Source of the DNA: Allobosea sp. 67-29
GTDB lineage: Bacteria; Pseudomonadota; Alphaproteobacteria; Rhizobiales; Beijerinckiaceae
NCBI RefSeq assembly: GCF_001898115.1
Contig: NZ_MKSQ01000005.1
Span: 1 to 64,000, forward strand
Reading direction: 5' to 3'
Length of the DNA stretch: 64,000 nucleotides
The notes below the pieces were generated by a model. It had not been told where the DNA came from. It did no database searches and saw only the letters and a program-made list of their open reading frames with translations. Below are positions 9,928 to 20,608 of the stretch, in pieces. The stretch's first letter is position 1; each line of letters opens with the position of its first letter. The position numbers were made by a program, and so were the translations under genes.

Positions 9928-11319
9928 TTGGAGATCCCGACCGCGACGATGAAGAAAGTCCACATCAAGTCCTTCGGCTGCCAGATGAACGTCTATGACG
10001 GGCAGCGCATGGCCGACATCCTGGGCGAGCAGGGCTATGAGGAGACGGCGACGCCGGAAGGCGCGGATCTGATCCTGCTGAACACCTGCCATATCCGCGA
10101 CCGCGCCGTGCAGAAGGTCTACACCGAGCTCGGCAAGCTGCGCGACATCAAGGCCGCCCAGAAGGCCGAGGGGCAAGAGACGAAGATCGTCGTCGCCGGC
10201 TGCGTCGCCCAGGCCGAGGGCGGCGAGATCCAGCGCCGCCAGCCGGCGGTCGACCTCGTCGTGGGCCCGCAGGCCTATCACCGCCTGCCGGAATTGCTGG
10301 CCGAAGCCTCAGTGAAGCGTGTCGTCGACACCGACCTGCCGATCGAGGACAAGTTCGGCTTCCTGCCGGCGCCGAAGCCGCAGGTCATCCGCGCACGCGG
10401 CGTCTCGGCCTTCGTCACGGTTCAGGAAGGCTGCGACAAGTTCTGCGCTTTCTGCGTCGTGCCCTATACGCGCGGCGCCGAGTTCTCGCGCCCGGTCGCG
10501 CAGGTCGTGGCCGAGGTCGAGCGGCTGGCCGAGGCCGGCGTGCGCGACGTCACCCTGATCGGCCAGAACGTCAACGCCTATCACGGCGAGGGGCCGGACG
10601 GCGTCGTCTGGGGGCTCGCGCGCTTGATGCATCGCGTCGCCGAGGTGCCGGGCATCGCCCGCATCCGCTACACCACCAGCCACCCGCGCGACATGGACGA
10701 CGACCTGATCGCCGCCCATCGCGATCTGCCCCAGGTGATGCCCTTCCTGCATCTGCCGGTGCAGGCGGGCTCGGACCGCATCCTCGCGGCAATGAACCGC
10801 AAGCATACCGGCGACGAATATCGCCGCCTGATCGCGCGCATCCGCGCGGCCCGGCCCGACATCGCCCTCTCCTCCGACTTCATCGTCGGCTTCCCCGGCG
10901 AGACCGATGCCGATTTCGAGGACACGATCCGTCTCGTCGACGAGATCGGCTTCGCCTCGAGCTATTCGTTCAAGTACTCGCCGCGCCCCGGTACACCGGC
11001 TGCCGATCTCGACGGCCAGATTCCACGCGAGTTGATGGACGAGCGGCTCTATCGCCTGCAGGAGCGGATCGAGCACCACCGCCAGGCCTTCAACGCGGCG
11101 ATGATCGGGCGGACGGTCGACGTGCTGCTGGAACGCGCCGGGCGCCATCCGGGCCAGCTTGCCGGCAAGTCGCCCTATCTGCAGGCTGTCCAGATCGACA
11201 GCGACACGAATCGGATCGGCGACATCGTGCGGGTGAGGATCGAGGAGAAGAGCACCAACTCGCTCTTCGGCCGCAAGCTCGATGCCGAAGGCGATGAACG
11301 GAAGGAAATGGCCGCTTGA
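9928..11319 (+). CDS. miaB: MiaB, tRNA-2-methylthio-N6-dimethylallyladenosine synthase
   Basis: Radical-SAM methylthiotransferase that converts i6A37 to ms2i6A in tRNA. Domains run in order UPF0004 ([11 protein letters not shown] with cluster Cys, then NTCHIRDRA and VAGCVAQ), radical SAM with Cys169, Cys173 and Cys176 in [16 protein letters not shown], and a C-terminal TRAM domain. Total is 463 residues. The TTG at 9928 is preferred over ATG 9949 because AAGGAG lies six bases in front of it. It needs Fe-S clusters, and nfuA is nearby. Confidence 0.96.
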   Translation: MEIPTATMKKVHIKSFGCQMNVYDGQRMADILGEQGYEETATPEGADLILLNTCHIRDRAVQKVYTELGKLRDIKAAQKAEGQETKIVVAGCVAQAEGGEIQRRQPAVDLVVGPQAYHRLPELLAEASVKRVVDTDLPIEDKFGFLPAPKPQVIRARGVSAFVTVQEGCDKFCAFCVVPYTRGAEFSRPVAQVVAEVERLAEAGVRDVTLIGQNVNAYHGEGPDGVVWGLARLMHRVAEVPGIARIRYTTSHPRDMDDDLIAAHRDLPQVMPFLHLPVQAGSDRILAAMNRKHTGDEYRRLIARIRAARPDIALSSDFIVGFPGETDADFEDTIRLVDEIGFASSYSFKYSPRPGTPAADLDGQIPRELMDERLYRLQERIEHHRQAFNAAMIGRTVDVLLERAGRHPGQLAGKSPYLQAVQIDSDTNRIGDIVRVRIEEKSTNSLFGRKLDAEGDERKEMAA

Positions 11320-11457
11320 GCGCGGCGCGACCCGTTCCCATCTGGGTGCGGCGGGCGCCCTGTCATCAGGCTGAGATCGTTGCGTTCGGTTATGCTGCAG
11401 GACGACCCGGCCGGGCGCTTCCGTCCGCCGGGATCAGACGCCAGGGAGACGACTCAT

Positions 11458-12630
11458 TTGGCACAGGCTGATTCGATGACGCCGAAACCCGACCGGACCC
11501 CGCGGCGTGAGATCGCCCCGCCCAGGGGGGACAACCTGGCCCGCGAGGGCTTGCCGGCGACCGAGGTGACGCTGACCTTCGAAGACAACCGCCTCGCCAG
11601 CCTCGTCTTCGGCCAGTACGACCAGAACCTCGCCCATCTCGAGCGGCGGCTCGGCGTCGTCGTCAATCCCAACGGCAACCATGTCACGGTGAAGGGCCCG
11701 CGCGAGACCGCCGAGCAGGCGAGCCGCGTGCTGAAGACGCTTTATGCCCGCGCCAAGGCCGGCGCGGCGGTGACGCTCGGCGATGTCGACGGGGCGATCG
11801 AGGAGAGCAACGTCCAGCGCTCGCTGTTTCCGACGGCCGATTCCGGCAAGACCTCTTTCGACGCCATCGTGACCCGCAAGCGCGGGCCCGTCAGGGCGCG
11901 CAACGCGGCGCAGGACGCCTATCTGCGCCAGCTCAAGCGCCATGAGCTCGTGCTCGCGGAGGGCCCGGCCGGCACCGGCAAGACCTGGCTCGCGGTCGGC
12001 CACGCCGTCTCGCTGATCGAGCAGGGCGTCGTCGAGCGCATGATCCTGTCGCGCCCGGCCGTCGAGGCGGGTGAGCGCCTCGGCTTCCTGCCCGGCGACA
12101 TGCGCGAGAAGGTCGATCCCTATCTGCGCCCGATCTACGACGCGCTGAACGATTTCATGGAGGCGCGCCATGTCGAGCGCGGCCTGCAGACCGGGATGAT
12201 CGAGATCGCGCCGCTCGCCTTCATGCGGGGCCGCACCCTCTCGAATGCGGTCGTGCTGCTCGACGAGGCACAGAACGCCACCTCGATGCAGATGAAGATG
12301 TTCCTCACCCGCCTGGGCGAGGGCTCCCGCATGATCATCACGGGCGACCCCTCCCAGATCGACCTGCCGCCGGGCCAGCGTTCCGGCCTCGTCGAGGCGG
12401 TGAAGCTGCTCAAGGATGTCGAGGGCGTCGGCTATGCCCGCTTCGAGGAAGGCGACGTCGTCCGCCATGAACTGGTGCGACGCATCGTCATGGCCTATGA
12501 GACGGCCTCACGCCGTGAGCGCGAGGAACGCGAGGCGGCGATGCGCAATCCCGGCGCAGCCTCCGAGGCCGAGCGCGAGGGCGACAGCGAGGGGCTGAAA
12601 CGCATGTTGGCGCGGGAGCGGCCGCGATGA
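11458..12630 (+). CDS. PhoH-family ATPase
   Basis: Cytoplasmic P-loop protein of the PhoH (PhoL/YbeZ) family. The 390-residue protein has a KH-like N-terminal region, Walker A GPAGTGKT at residues 169-176, Walker B NAVVLLDEAQN and the sensor motif ITGDPSQIDLP. In bacteria this ATPase is encoded with ybeY and is linked to rRNA maturation. The start is a choice: TTG 11458 has GGGAG nine bases upstream, while ATG 11476 lacks a clear site and the longer frame from 11380 adds unmatched sequence. The stop overlaps the ybeY ATG by four bases. Confidence 0.93.
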   Translation: MAQADSMTPKPDRTPRREIAPPRGDNLAREGLPATEVTLTFEDNRLASLVFGQYDQNLAHLERRLGVVVNPNGNHVTVKGPRETAEQASRVLKTLYARAKAGAAVTLGDVDGAIEESNVQRSLFPTADSGKTSFDAIVTRKRGPVRARNAAQDAYLRQLKRHELVLAEGPAGTGKTWLAVGHAVSLIEQGVVERMILSRPAVEAGERLGFLPGDMREKVDPYLRPIYDALNDFMEARHVERGLQTGMIEIAPLAFMRGRTLSNAVVLLDEAQNATSMQMKMFLTRLGEGSRMIITGDPSQIDLPPGQRSGLVEAVKLLKDVEGVGYARFEEGDVVRHELVRRIVMAYETASRREREEREAAMRNPGAASEAEREGDSEGLKRMLARERPR

Positions 12631-13211
12631 CCGATCGACCTCGCGCGCGGCGTTCGGCGCCGCCCGCGAAGACCATTCCGAAGCTGTCGCTCGACATCCG
12701 GGCGGAGTCGCGCCGCTGGCGCGAGCTGGGCCACCTCGCCGCGCTGCGCGACATTGCCGGCGAGGCGCTTCGCGCCGGGCTTGCCGTGGCGCCGCGCCAG
12801 CCGCTCGATGGTGCCGAGCTCAGCCTGCTGCTGACCGACGACCGCCGGATTCGCATCGTCAACCGCGACTGGCGCGGCTTCGACAAGGCCACCAACGTGC
12901 TCTCCTTCCCGGCCGCACCACCCGCGCGCATCGCGGCGAGCCCGCTGCTCGGCGACATCGTCGTGGCCTATGAAACGGTGGCGCGCGAGGCCGAGGCCGA
13001 GGGCAAGAGCCTCGCCGACCATTTCCGTCACCTCGTCATTCACGGGCTGCTGCACCTGCTCGGCGAGGATCACGAGACCGAGGCCGAGGCGCGCCGCATG
13101 GAGGCGCTCGAGGTCGAGGCGCTCGCCAGCCTCGGCATTGCCGATCCCTACGCCGACTCAGAGCTCGTCAAGCAGGCGGCATCGGCGTCCGCAGAACTTT
13201 CGCGATCATGA
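12627..13211 (+). CDS. ybeY: YbeY, rRNA maturation endoribonuclease
   Basis: Zinc-dependent single-strand RNase that acts in 16S rRNA 3' end maturation and ribosome quality control. The signature HGLLHLLGEDH at about residues 139-149 holds three metal-binding histidines, and WRGFDKATNVLSFP is the upstream conserved block. At 194 residues it is somewhat longer than the E. coli protein because of an N-terminal basic extension. Its ATG overlaps the phoH-family stop and its stop overlaps the next ATG, so phoH-ybeY-corC-lnt are translationally coupled. Confidence 0.95.
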   Translation: MTDRPRARRSAPPAKTIPKLSLDIRAESRRWRELGHLAALRDIAGEALRAGLAVAPRQPLDGAELSLLLTDDRRIRIVNRDWRGFDKATNVLSFPAAPPARIAASPLLGDIVVAYETVAREAEAEGKSLADHFRHLVIHGLLHLLGEDHETEAEARRMEALEVEALASLGIADPYADSELVKQAASASAELSRS

Positions 13212-14200
13212 GTGACGACAGCCGACAATCCCCCAACGAAACCAACGGCCGCGGCCTCGGACACTGGCTCGGCCAGTTCCTCGACCGGCTCGGCCTGCGC
13301 GGCGGCGGCACCGCCCGCGAGGAGATCGTCGAGGCGCTGGCGGAGGAGAACGGCGAGCTCGCCGATTTGTCCGCGCAGGAGCGGGCGATGCTCACCAACG
13401 TCCTCAGCCTGCGCGAGCGCCGGGTCGGGGACGTCATGGTGCCGCGCGCCGATATCGCGGCCGTCCCCTCCGACGTGACGCTGGACCAGCTGCTGGCGGA
13501 GTTCCGCACCGCCGGTCATTCGCGCCTGCCGGTCTTCGACGATTCGCTCGACGATCCCCGCGGCATGGTCCATATCCGCGACTTCCTCGAATACATCGCC
13601 GAGAAGGCCCACCCGGCCGCGAGCCCCGCCGACACCGGGGCCGAAGAAGCGCAGGCCGCCCCGCACGATCTGGCGGCGGTCGACCTCGCCACGCCGCTAT
13701 CGGCGACCAAGCTGCTGCGGCCGGTCCTCTATGTCCCGCCTTCGATGCCGGCCGTGGATCTGCTCGTCCGCATGCAGGCGACCCGGACCCACATCGCCCT
13801 GGTGATCGACGAATATGGCGGCACGGACGGGCTGGTCTCGATCGAGGACCTGATCGAGATCGTCGTCGGCGACATCGAGGACGAGCACGACACCGAGGAG
13901 GCCGCGATCGTCCCGAGCGGCGAAGGCTGCTTTGCCGCCGATGCCCGCGCCACGCTCGAAGAGCTCAAGGAAGCGACCGGGGTCGATCTTTCCGGCAACG
14001 AGGTCGCCGACGACATCGACACGCTGGGCGGGCTGATCGTGACGCTCGCGGGCCGCGTGCCCGCCCAGGGCGAGACCATCGACGGCCCGGAAGGGCTCTC
14101 CTTCGAGGTCCTCGATTCCGACCAGCGTCGCGTCAAGCGCCTGACCATCCACCGCCGTGACCAGACGGCGTCCGAAGAAGCGGCGATGGAGCAGGGCTGA
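13208..14200 (+). CDS. CorC/HlyC-type protein with two CBS domains and transporter-associated domain
   Basis: Protein of 330 residues without membrane segments, of the CorC (YbeX) type, implicated in Mg/Co efflux or ribosome function. It has an N-terminal segment with LSLRERRVGDVMVPRADI, a CBS pair (about residues 75-135 and 160-220, the second with IALVIDEYGGTDGLVSIEDLIEIVVGDI shown here only in part by the motif VIDEYGGTDGLVS), and a C-terminal CorC_HlyC domain. The insertion rich in Ala and Glu between the two CBS motifs is longer than usual. It sits between ybeY and lnt with overlapping codons on both sides. Confidence 0.9.
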   Translation: MSDDSRQSPNETNGRGLGHWLGQFLDRLGLRGGGTAREEIVEALAEENGELADLSAQERAMLTNVLSLRERRVGDVMVPRADIAAVPSDVTLDQLLAEFRTAGHSRLPVFDDSLDDPRGMVHIRDFLEYIAEKAHPAASPADTGAEEAQAAPHDLAAVDLATPLSATKLLRPVLYVPPSMPAVDLLVRMQATRTHIALVIDEYGGTDGLVSIEDLIEIVVGDIEDEHDTEEAAIVPSGEGCFAADARATLEELKEATGVDLSGNEVADDIDTLGGLIVTLAGRVPAQGETIDGPEGLSFEVLDSDQRRVKRLTIHRRDQTASEEAAMEQG

Positions 14201-15792
14201 TGCGCATCGCCCGCGTCGCGGAGGCCGTCATCCTGGCCTGGGGATGGCGCCGCCGCCTGATCGCCTTTGCCGCTGGCGCCAGCGGCGCGCTGGCCTTGCC
14301 GCCGCTCGATCTGTGGCCGCTGGTCGTGGTGCCGATGACGCTGGCCGTCTGGCTCATGGACGGCGCCGTCGGGACGACCCGCCGGCAGCGCTTCCGCTCG
14401 GCCTTCGCCGCCGGCTGGTGGTGGGGCTTCGGCTTCTTCGTCGCGGGCCTCTGGTGGCTTGGGGCGGCCTTCCTCGTCGAGGCCGACAAATTCGCCTGGG
14501 CGCTGCCGCTCGGCGTGGTCGCGCTGCCGGCCTTCCTCGCAGTCTTTCCCGCCTTCGCCTTCGGCGCCGCGCGTCTGTTCTGGCCAAAAGGGGCGGGGCG
14601 GATCCTGGTGCTGGCGGCACTGCTCGGCACCAGCGAATGGCTGCGCGGCCATGTGCTCACCGGCTTTCCCTGGAACGTCTATGGCATGATGCTGACCGGC
14701 GAGGTCCATCTCGAGCAGGTGGCCTCGCTCTTCGGGCTCTACGGGCTCACCCTCTTCGCGGTCGCGATCGGCGCAGCACCGGCGACCCTCGGCACCGGCA
14801 TGGGCCGGTCCGGCCGCTGGGCCCCCACCTGCCTGGCTGTCGCAAGCCTCGCCGCCTTCTTTGCCTATGGCTTCTGGCGGGTGCCGTCGGCGCCTTCGCC
14901 GCTTGTCGCCGGCGTCAAGCTGCGGCTGATGCAGCCCAACCTGCCGCAGGATGCCAAGTTCAACGGCAACAACGGCGCGGCGATCCTCGAGCACTATCTG
15001 GAGCTGAGCGACCGGGCGACGAGCCCGCAGACGCCCGGGCTGCAGGCCGTGACCCACCTGATCTGGCCCGAATCGGCGTTCCCCTTCCTGCTCGGGCGCA
15101 CCCCCCAGGCCTTGTCGCGCATCGCCGCCGCGCTGCCACCCGATGTCACGCTGATCACCGGCGCGGCCCGGGCCGGGGAGATCCTGCCCGGCGAAGGCCG
15201 CCCGCCGATCTACAATTCGATCCAGGTGGTCAACGACGAAGGCGTCATCGTCGCCAGCTATGACAAGACCCATCTGGTACCCTTCGGCGAGTATCTGCCG
15301 CCGATCCTCGGCACGCTGATTCGGGCCGTCGGCCTGTCGCAATTCGTCTCGATCCCCGGCGGATTCTCCTCGGGCAACGCCCATCTGCCACTGGCGATCA
15401 AGGGGTTGCCGAACGCGGCGCCCTTGATCTGCTACGAGGCGGTCTTTCCCGGCGCGGTCGTGCCGCGCGGAGCGCGCCCGGCGTTCTTCCTGAACGTCAC
15501 CAATGACGGCTGGTTCGGACAGACGAGCGGTCCCTACCAGCATTTCGCCCAGGCGCGGTTGCGCAGCGTCGAGGAGGGTCTGCCGCTGGTCCGCGTCGCC
15601 AACACCGGCATCTCCGGCGTGGTCGATGCCTATGGCAGGGTCGTCGCCAGCCTGCCGCTCGGCAGCGAGGGCGTGCTCGACGTCGGCCTGCCCCGCCCGG
15701 GGCCACTGACCGTCTATGCCCGGCTCGGCGACCTTGTTTTCGCCGGAATGCTGGTTCTGTTCTTGCTCCTGGCGTGGATTCGAAGGGGCTGA
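14200..15792 (+). CDS. lnt: Apolipoprotein N-acyltransferase
   Basis: Inner-membrane enzyme that adds the third acyl chain to the N-terminal cysteine of lipoproteins. The 530-residue protein has six to seven hydrophobic segments in the first 220 residues, then a periplasmic nitrilase domain. The catalytic triad is visible: Glu in WPESAFPF, Lys in YDKTHLVPFGEYLP and Cys in LICYEAVFPG. A final membrane helix closes the protein. ATG 14200 overlaps the upstream stop (TGATG), ending a coupled four-gene block. Confidence 0.96.
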   Translation: MRIARVAEAVILAWGWRRRLIAFAAGASGALALPPLDLWPLVVVPMTLAVWLMDGAVGTTRRQRFRSAFAAGWWWGFGFFVAGLWWLGAAFLVEADKFAWALPLGVVALPAFLAVFPAFAFGAARLFWPKGAGRILVLAALLGTSEWLRGHVLTGFPWNVYGMMLTGEVHLEQVASLFGLYGLTLFAVAIGAAPATLGTGMGRSGRWAPTCLAVASLAAFFAYGFWRVPSAPSPLVAGVKLRLMQPNLPQDAKFNGNNGAAILEHYLELSDRATSPQTPGLQAVTHLIWPESAFPFLLGRTPQALSRIAAALPPDVTLITGAARAGEILPGEGRPPIYNSIQVVNDEGVIVASYDKTHLVPFGEYLPPILGTLIRAVGLSQFVSIPGGFSSGNAHLPLAIKGLPNAAPLICYEAVFPGAVVPRGARPAFFLNVTNDGWFGQTSGPYQHFAQARLRSVEEGLPLVRVANTGISGVVDAYGRVVASLPLGSEGVLDVGLPRPGPLTVYARLGDLVFAGMLVLFLLLAWIRRG

Positions 15793-15918
15793 TCCCACGC
15801 TTTCGAACTTCTGAGCGAGAACAGTGGACCCCGTCGTTTCCTTGTAATACATCACAGATTCTGCGCCGACCAGGATTGCGGCTCCTGGCCACGACCGTGA
15901 CTCTAGGGCAGGCGAAAA

Positions 15919-16332
15919 ATGATCAAGAAGGTTCCCAATCCAATCGACCGCCATGTCGGCAGTCGCGTTCGTATGCGCCGCATGCTCGCGGGGATCAGCC
16001 AGGAAAAACTGGGCGAAGCGCTGGGGCTGACATTCCAGCAGGTTCAGAAATACGAGAAGGGCTCGAATCGCATCAGCGCGAGCCGGCTGCAGCAGATCGC
16101 CAAGATGCTCGATGTGCCGGTCGCCTTCTTCTTCGATGGTGCCCCGACCGACGACATGCCGGCTGGCGGCTTCGCGGATTCGACCGCGACGACTTACATC
16201 TCCGACTTCCTGGCGACCAGCGAGGGCGTCCAGCTGACGAAGGCCTTCACCCGGATCAAGGACAGCCGGGTTCGCCGGCGCATCATCGATCTGGTCGAGG
16301 CGCTTGCCGGCGAAACGGTCGAAAAGCCGTAG
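15919..16332 (+). CDS. XRE-family HTH regulator upstream of metK
   Basis: A 137-residue DNA-binding protein. The Cro/C1-type helix-turn-helix is VGSRVRMRRMLAGISQEKLGEALGLT and onward to FQQVQKYEKGSNRISASRLQ, residues about 12-67. A short C-terminal domain of unknown role follows. Homologues at this position, directly before metK, are well conserved in Rhizobiales. It could control metK, but no operator was identified. The 126 bp upstream include two GANTC sites and the AT-rich stretch around 15845-15860, so it probably has its own promoter. Confidence 0.88.
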   Translation: MIKKVPNPIDRHVGSRVRMRRMLAGISQEKLGEALGLTFQQVQKYEKGSNRISASRLQQIAKMLDVPVAFFFDGAPTDDMPAGGFADSTATTYISDFLATSEGVQLTKAFTRIKDSRVRRRIIDLVEALAGETVEKP

Positions 16333-16494
16333 ATTCGCTGCCTCTTCGTTCGGATTGGCGAACGCGCTTCCCGATTAAAGAATTATTGCGCTTGACGGCG
16401 AACGCGTCCGGCTGCAATGACGGTGCGCTTTTCGTGCCGGTGCGGTCGCACCGGCCGCTCTCACGATATCCTTGATTCAAGGGAAGCCGCGACC

Positions 16495-17700
<1,206 letters not shown>

Positions 17701-17725
17701 GCCGGCGATTCGGCTTCAATCGACG

Positions 17726-17753
17726 AGGCCGGAGCCGATCGCTCCGGCCTTTT
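17726..17753 (+). terminator. Rho-independent terminator after metK
   Basis: Perfect 10-bp stem AGGCCGGAGC / GCTCCGGCCT with a five-base loop, followed by TTT. It lies 25 bp after the metK stop and 57 bp before trmB, so trmB probably uses its own promoter or read-through. Confidence 0.85.
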
Positions 17754-17809
17754 CGTTGTGCTGGAGACCCGCTCGAAGCGCTGATGGGCGGACCGGAGAC
17801 CGATCCGAC

Positions 17810-18505
17810 ATGACGAACGACGTCGATCACGACGACCGGGCCTTTTTCGGCCGCCGCAAGGGTAAGGCGCTGCGCGACGGGCAGAGCCATCTGATCGAGC
17901 ATGTCTTGCCGCGCCTGCGGCTGCCGGAGGGTGCGATCGCCGATCTGCAGGCGCTGTTTCCGCAGGCTGTCGAGGCGGTCCGGCTGGAAATCGGCTTCGG
18001 CGGCGGCGAGCATCTCTTGATGCGCATGCGCGAGAGCCCGCAGATCGGCTTCATCGGCGTCGAGCCCTTCATCAACGGCATGGCCAAGTTTCTGGCCGTC
18101 GCCGAGCGCGAGGGGCTGACCAACATCCGCGTCTGGGACGGCGACGCCGCGCTGATGCTGCCGCGCCTGCCGGCCGGAAGCCTCGACGCCATCGATCTGC
18201 TGTATCCCGATCCCTGGCCCAAGCGCCGCCAGCGCAAGCGCCGCTTCGTCTCCGAGCGCACGCTCGGCCTTTTCGCCAGGGCATTGAGACCTGGAGGGCG
18301 CTTCCGCTTCGCCAGCGATATCGATGATTACGTCGGCTGGACGCTGTCACGCCTGCTCGCGTCGCCGGATTTCGACTGGGCCGACGAACGGCCCGGCGAC
18401 TGGCGCACGCCCTATCCCGGCTGGATCCGCACCCGCTACGAGGCGAAGGCTGTGCGGGAAGGCCGGATCTCGAGCTATCTCACGGCCTTGCGTCGCGCAT
18501 CCTGA
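17810..18505 (+). CDS. trmB: tRNA (guanine-N7-)-methyltransferase
   Basis: SAM-dependent enzyme that methylates G46 of tRNA. The 231-residue protein has the SAM loop LEIGFGGGEHL, the motif FIGVEPFINGMAKFL and the substrate signature DLLYPDPWPKRRQRKRRF. ATG 17810 gives the usual family length; codons upstream add unrelated sequence. Its last 26 bp overlap the end of the converging DUF2336 gene. A product using SAM next to metK is a common pairing in this order. Confidence 0.95.
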   Translation: MTNDVDHDDRAFFGRRKGKALRDGQSHLIEHVLPRLRLPEGAIADLQALFPQAVEAVRLEIGFGGGEHLLMRMRESPQIGFIGVEPFINGMAKFLAVAEREGLTNIRVWDGDAALMLPRLPAGSLDAIDLLYPDPWPKRRQRKRRFVSERTLGLFARALRPGGRFRFASDIDDYVGWTLSRLLASPDFDWADERPGDWRTPYPGWIRTRYEAKAVREGRISSYLTALRRAS

Positions 18506-19568
18506 GGAAGCCGAGGACGCGCTGGGCGGTGCCCTGCGCGAGATTGCGGAAGCTCTCGCGGGCGCGATCGATCGCAGCCGGCGACTTTCCCAGATCCTTG
18601 CGCAGCGAGATCAGCGCCGCTGTGGTTTCCCAGGACCAGCCGAGGCCGCGGCCGACCAGCAGGACGGCTTCGCGGTCGGCTCCGAGGATGATCTGCTCGG
18701 CGGCGGGCAGGCTGAGCTGGGCCAGCACGGCAAGCGCACAGATCGCATGCTCCGTCGCGCCCTGCTCCGCGAAGCCGCGCACCTTGGCTTCGTCGAGAGC
18801 TCCGGCCTCGTTGAGCTCGCGGATTTCGGCAAGGGCTGCGCTGATCGGGCCGAGCTCGCCCGGCATCTGGCCTTCGGCGGCGAGCGCCTCGGCGCCGCGT
18901 TCCACGGCATCCTCGATCTCCCCGACCAGGGCGGGGGCGAGGCTGTCGTTGAGGCGCTTGCGGGCCGAATTCTTGGCCGCCCGCATCAGCTGCTCGGCGA
19001 GCTCGGCGGGAATGTCCCGGCGCAGGCCGAGCGTGGCCTGCAGCGCGTCGTCCTGCACCGCCCGCATCACCAGCACGCCCATGCCGTGACGCGAAAAGCG
19101 TGCCGTCTGGTTGGCCGCGACGGCATGCGTCACGACGCGGCCGCCACGCAGGATCAGGAAATCGGTCACCGGCTCCCCCAGATTCGGCCGCTCGGTGATC
19201 GCGAGCATATGGTCGCGGCCCTTCGCGGCCGAGATCGCGACGAGGTCCTGGTCGCTCAGCCTGGGCGAATGGATGAGGACGGGGCGAGCCACGGCGATTT
19301 CGTCGAGGGCGAGCTGGTGCACCACGCCGTTCGGCGCATTCGGAACCGGGGCGAGCCGCTCGGCCAGTTCGATGCGGGCGCGCAGCTCGATCGCCCGCGA
19401 CAGGCGTCCGATCACGGCGTCGAAGACCCCGACCTGCTCCTCGCCCATGTCCACGGCCGTGGCCAGGAACAGGTCGGTCAGCCGGGCGAGGATGTCCGAG
19501 CGCTGGGGCCCGGAGCCGCGCAGCATCGTGGTTTCCAGGTCCCGCAGCAGTGTGGCGACCGCACTCAT
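18480..19568 (-). CDS. DUF2336 domain protein
   Basis: A 362-residue mostly helical, cytoplasmic protein of the DUF2336 family, found mainly in alphaproteobacteria and without an assigned activity. It starts MSAVATLLRDLETTMLRGS and consists of repeated HEAT-like helical pairs rich in Ala and Leu, with the motif SPRLSDQDLVAIS near residue 113. No catalytic motif is visible. The ATG at 19566-19568 was chosen because the family begins here. It converges on trmB with a 26-bp overlap of coding ends and faces away from the rimP operon. Confidence 0.8.
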   Translation of the reverse strand: MSAVATLLRDLETTMLRGSGPQRSDILARLTDLFLATAVDMGEEQVGVFDAVIGRLSRAIELRARIELAERLAPVPNAPNGVVHQLALDEIAVARPVLIHSPRLSDQDLVAISAAKGRDHMLAITERPNLGEPVTDFLILRGGRVVTHAVAANQTARFSRHGMGVLVMRAVQDDALQATLGLRRDIPAELAEQLMRAAKNSARKRLNDSLAPALVGEIEDAVERGAEALAAEGQMPGELGPISAALAEIRELNEAGALDEAKVRGFAEQGATEHAICALAVLAQLSLPAAEQIILGADREAVLLVGRGLGWSWETTAALISLRKDLGKSPAAIDRARESFRNLAQGTAQRVLGFLRMRDARP

Positions 19569-19771
19569 TCCTCGTCCTCGCCTCATTGCGCGTCCGACGG
19601 GACGCGGCAACGATGATCTGCCCTATTGCCGTCGCATCGAGGGGTTCCGAGAGGGCCCCACCTTCCGGTCCGACGCCGCGGCGTTTCGCCGGAAGGTGAC
19701 AGGCAAGGATGACCAACGCGTTAGCGTGATCGGCAAAAAGCGGGCTCCGCCGGCCGCGGCTGCGCCGATGC
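19569..19771. other. Intergenic DNA between DUF2336 gene and rimP promoter
   Basis: About 200 bp upstream of both divergent units. It must contain the promoter of the DUF2336 gene on the minus strand, but I cannot pick boxes with confidence. A GC-rich imperfect inverted repeat with arms near CACCTTCCGG and CCGGAAGGTG (about 19660-19700) is visible. No gene or RNA was recognised. Confidence 0.4.
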
Positions 19772-19800
19772 TTGCATCTCGATGCGGTCCGGACTACATA
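19772..19800 (+). promoter_or_regulatory. Promoter of the rimP-nusA-infB operon
   Basis: TTGCAT at 19772-19777 and TACATA at 19795-19800 with an ideal 17-bp spacer, a good housekeeping-type match for a GC-rich alphaproteobacterium. Transcription would start near 19807, giving a leader of about 110 nt to the rimP start codon that contains a complete terminator hairpin. Confidence 0.6.
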
Positions 19801-19838
19801 GCGACCAACAGCTCTGGTATCGGTCAAGGCCGATGATC

Positions 19839-19868
19839 AAGAGCGGGCCTGCCGGCCCGCTCTTTTTT
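19839..19868 (+). terminator. Leader terminator (attenuator candidate) before rimP
   Basis: Perfect 11-bp stem AAGAGCGGGCC / GGCCCGCTCTT with loop TGCC, followed directly by a run of T. It points along the plus strand, is 30-60 nt after the predicted start site and lies 52 nt before the rimP ATG. No plus-strand gene lies between it and trmB, 1.3 kb away, so it acts on the operon leader itself or on a short RNA. Confidence 0.8.
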
Positions 19869-19919
19869 ATTGGCCGCGACCCCGGAGGCACAGGGACGGT
19901 CCGGGCCGCGAATCCACTG

Positions 19920-20603
19920 ATGAACGAACCGACAAGCGAAGCGACCGAGGCGCGCATCGTCGTTGAAAGCGGCGTTGCGGCGCGCGTCGCGGTGATCGTG
20001 GAGCCCGCGATCCTCGATCTCGGCTACCGCTTGGTCCGCGTGCGCGTCACCGGGCAGAACGGCTGCACCGTGCAGATCATGGCCGAGCGGCCGGACGGCT
20101 CGATGACCGTCGAGGGCTGCGAGGAGATCAGCCAGGCCGTTTCGCCCGTCCTCGACGTCGACGATCCGATCCAGGCGGCCTATTATCTCGAGGTGTCTTC
20201 GCCGGGTATCGACCGGCCGCTGGTGCGTGCGAGTGATTTCGAGCGCTGGGCCGGGCACCTCGCCAAGTTCGAGATGAGCGAGCCGGTTGGCGGGCGCAAG
20301 CGTTTCCGCGGCATCCTGCGCGGCGTTGCCGGCAAGGACGCGCTGCTGGCGCGCGACGACGCCAAGGGCGACGAGGAGCGCGACGTCGCGATCCCGATGG
20401 CGCTGATCGCCGAGGCCCGCCTCGTGCTGACCGACGCGCTGGTGACGGAATCGCTGCGCCGCGGCAAATCGGGCCTGCCGCCCGAGATGCCGGCGGCGGA
20501 CGAGATTGCGGCCCCGAAAAAGGGCCGCGGAAAATCGCTGGGGCCGCGCCCGGGCAAGACAAGCGGACCGGCTCCGCGCGAAACTGATACGGAAGAGGAG
20601 TGA
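19920..20603 (+). CDS. rimP: Ribosome maturation factor RimP
   Basis: Assists 30S subunit assembly in the cytoplasm. The 227-residue protein has the N-terminal domain with [13 protein letters not shown] and the signature [20 protein letters not shown], then [14 protein letters not shown], and a C-terminal SH3-like domain. A basic tail rich in Gly, Lys and Pro extends beyond the E. coli length, as is usual in this order. ATG 19920 is the first start that fits the family. It heads the rimP-nusA-ylxR-infB-rbfA-truB operon, with nusA starting six bases after its stop. Confidence 0.93.
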   Translation: MNEPTSEATEARIVVESGVAARVAVIVEPAILDLGYRLVRVRVTGQNGCTVQIMAERPDGSMTVEGCEEISQAVSPVLDVDDPIQAAYYLEVSSPGIDRPLVRASDFERWAGHLAKFEMSEPVGGRKRFRGILRGVAGKDALLARDDAKGDEERDVAIPMALIAEARLVLTDALVTESLRRGKSGLPPEMPAADEIAAPKKGRGKSLGPRPGKTSGPAPRETDTEEE

Positions 20604-20608
20604 GCGTC

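Noticed and set aside
13729..15954. Long minus-strand frame opposite corC and lnt
   Set aside because: Both plus-strand genes have complete catalytic or domain motifs and coupled starts; the antisense frame has none.
16333..16494. SAM riboswitch ahead of metK
   Set aside because: I looked for SAM-II and SAM/SAH-type conserved bases and found no match. A covariance-model search would decide.
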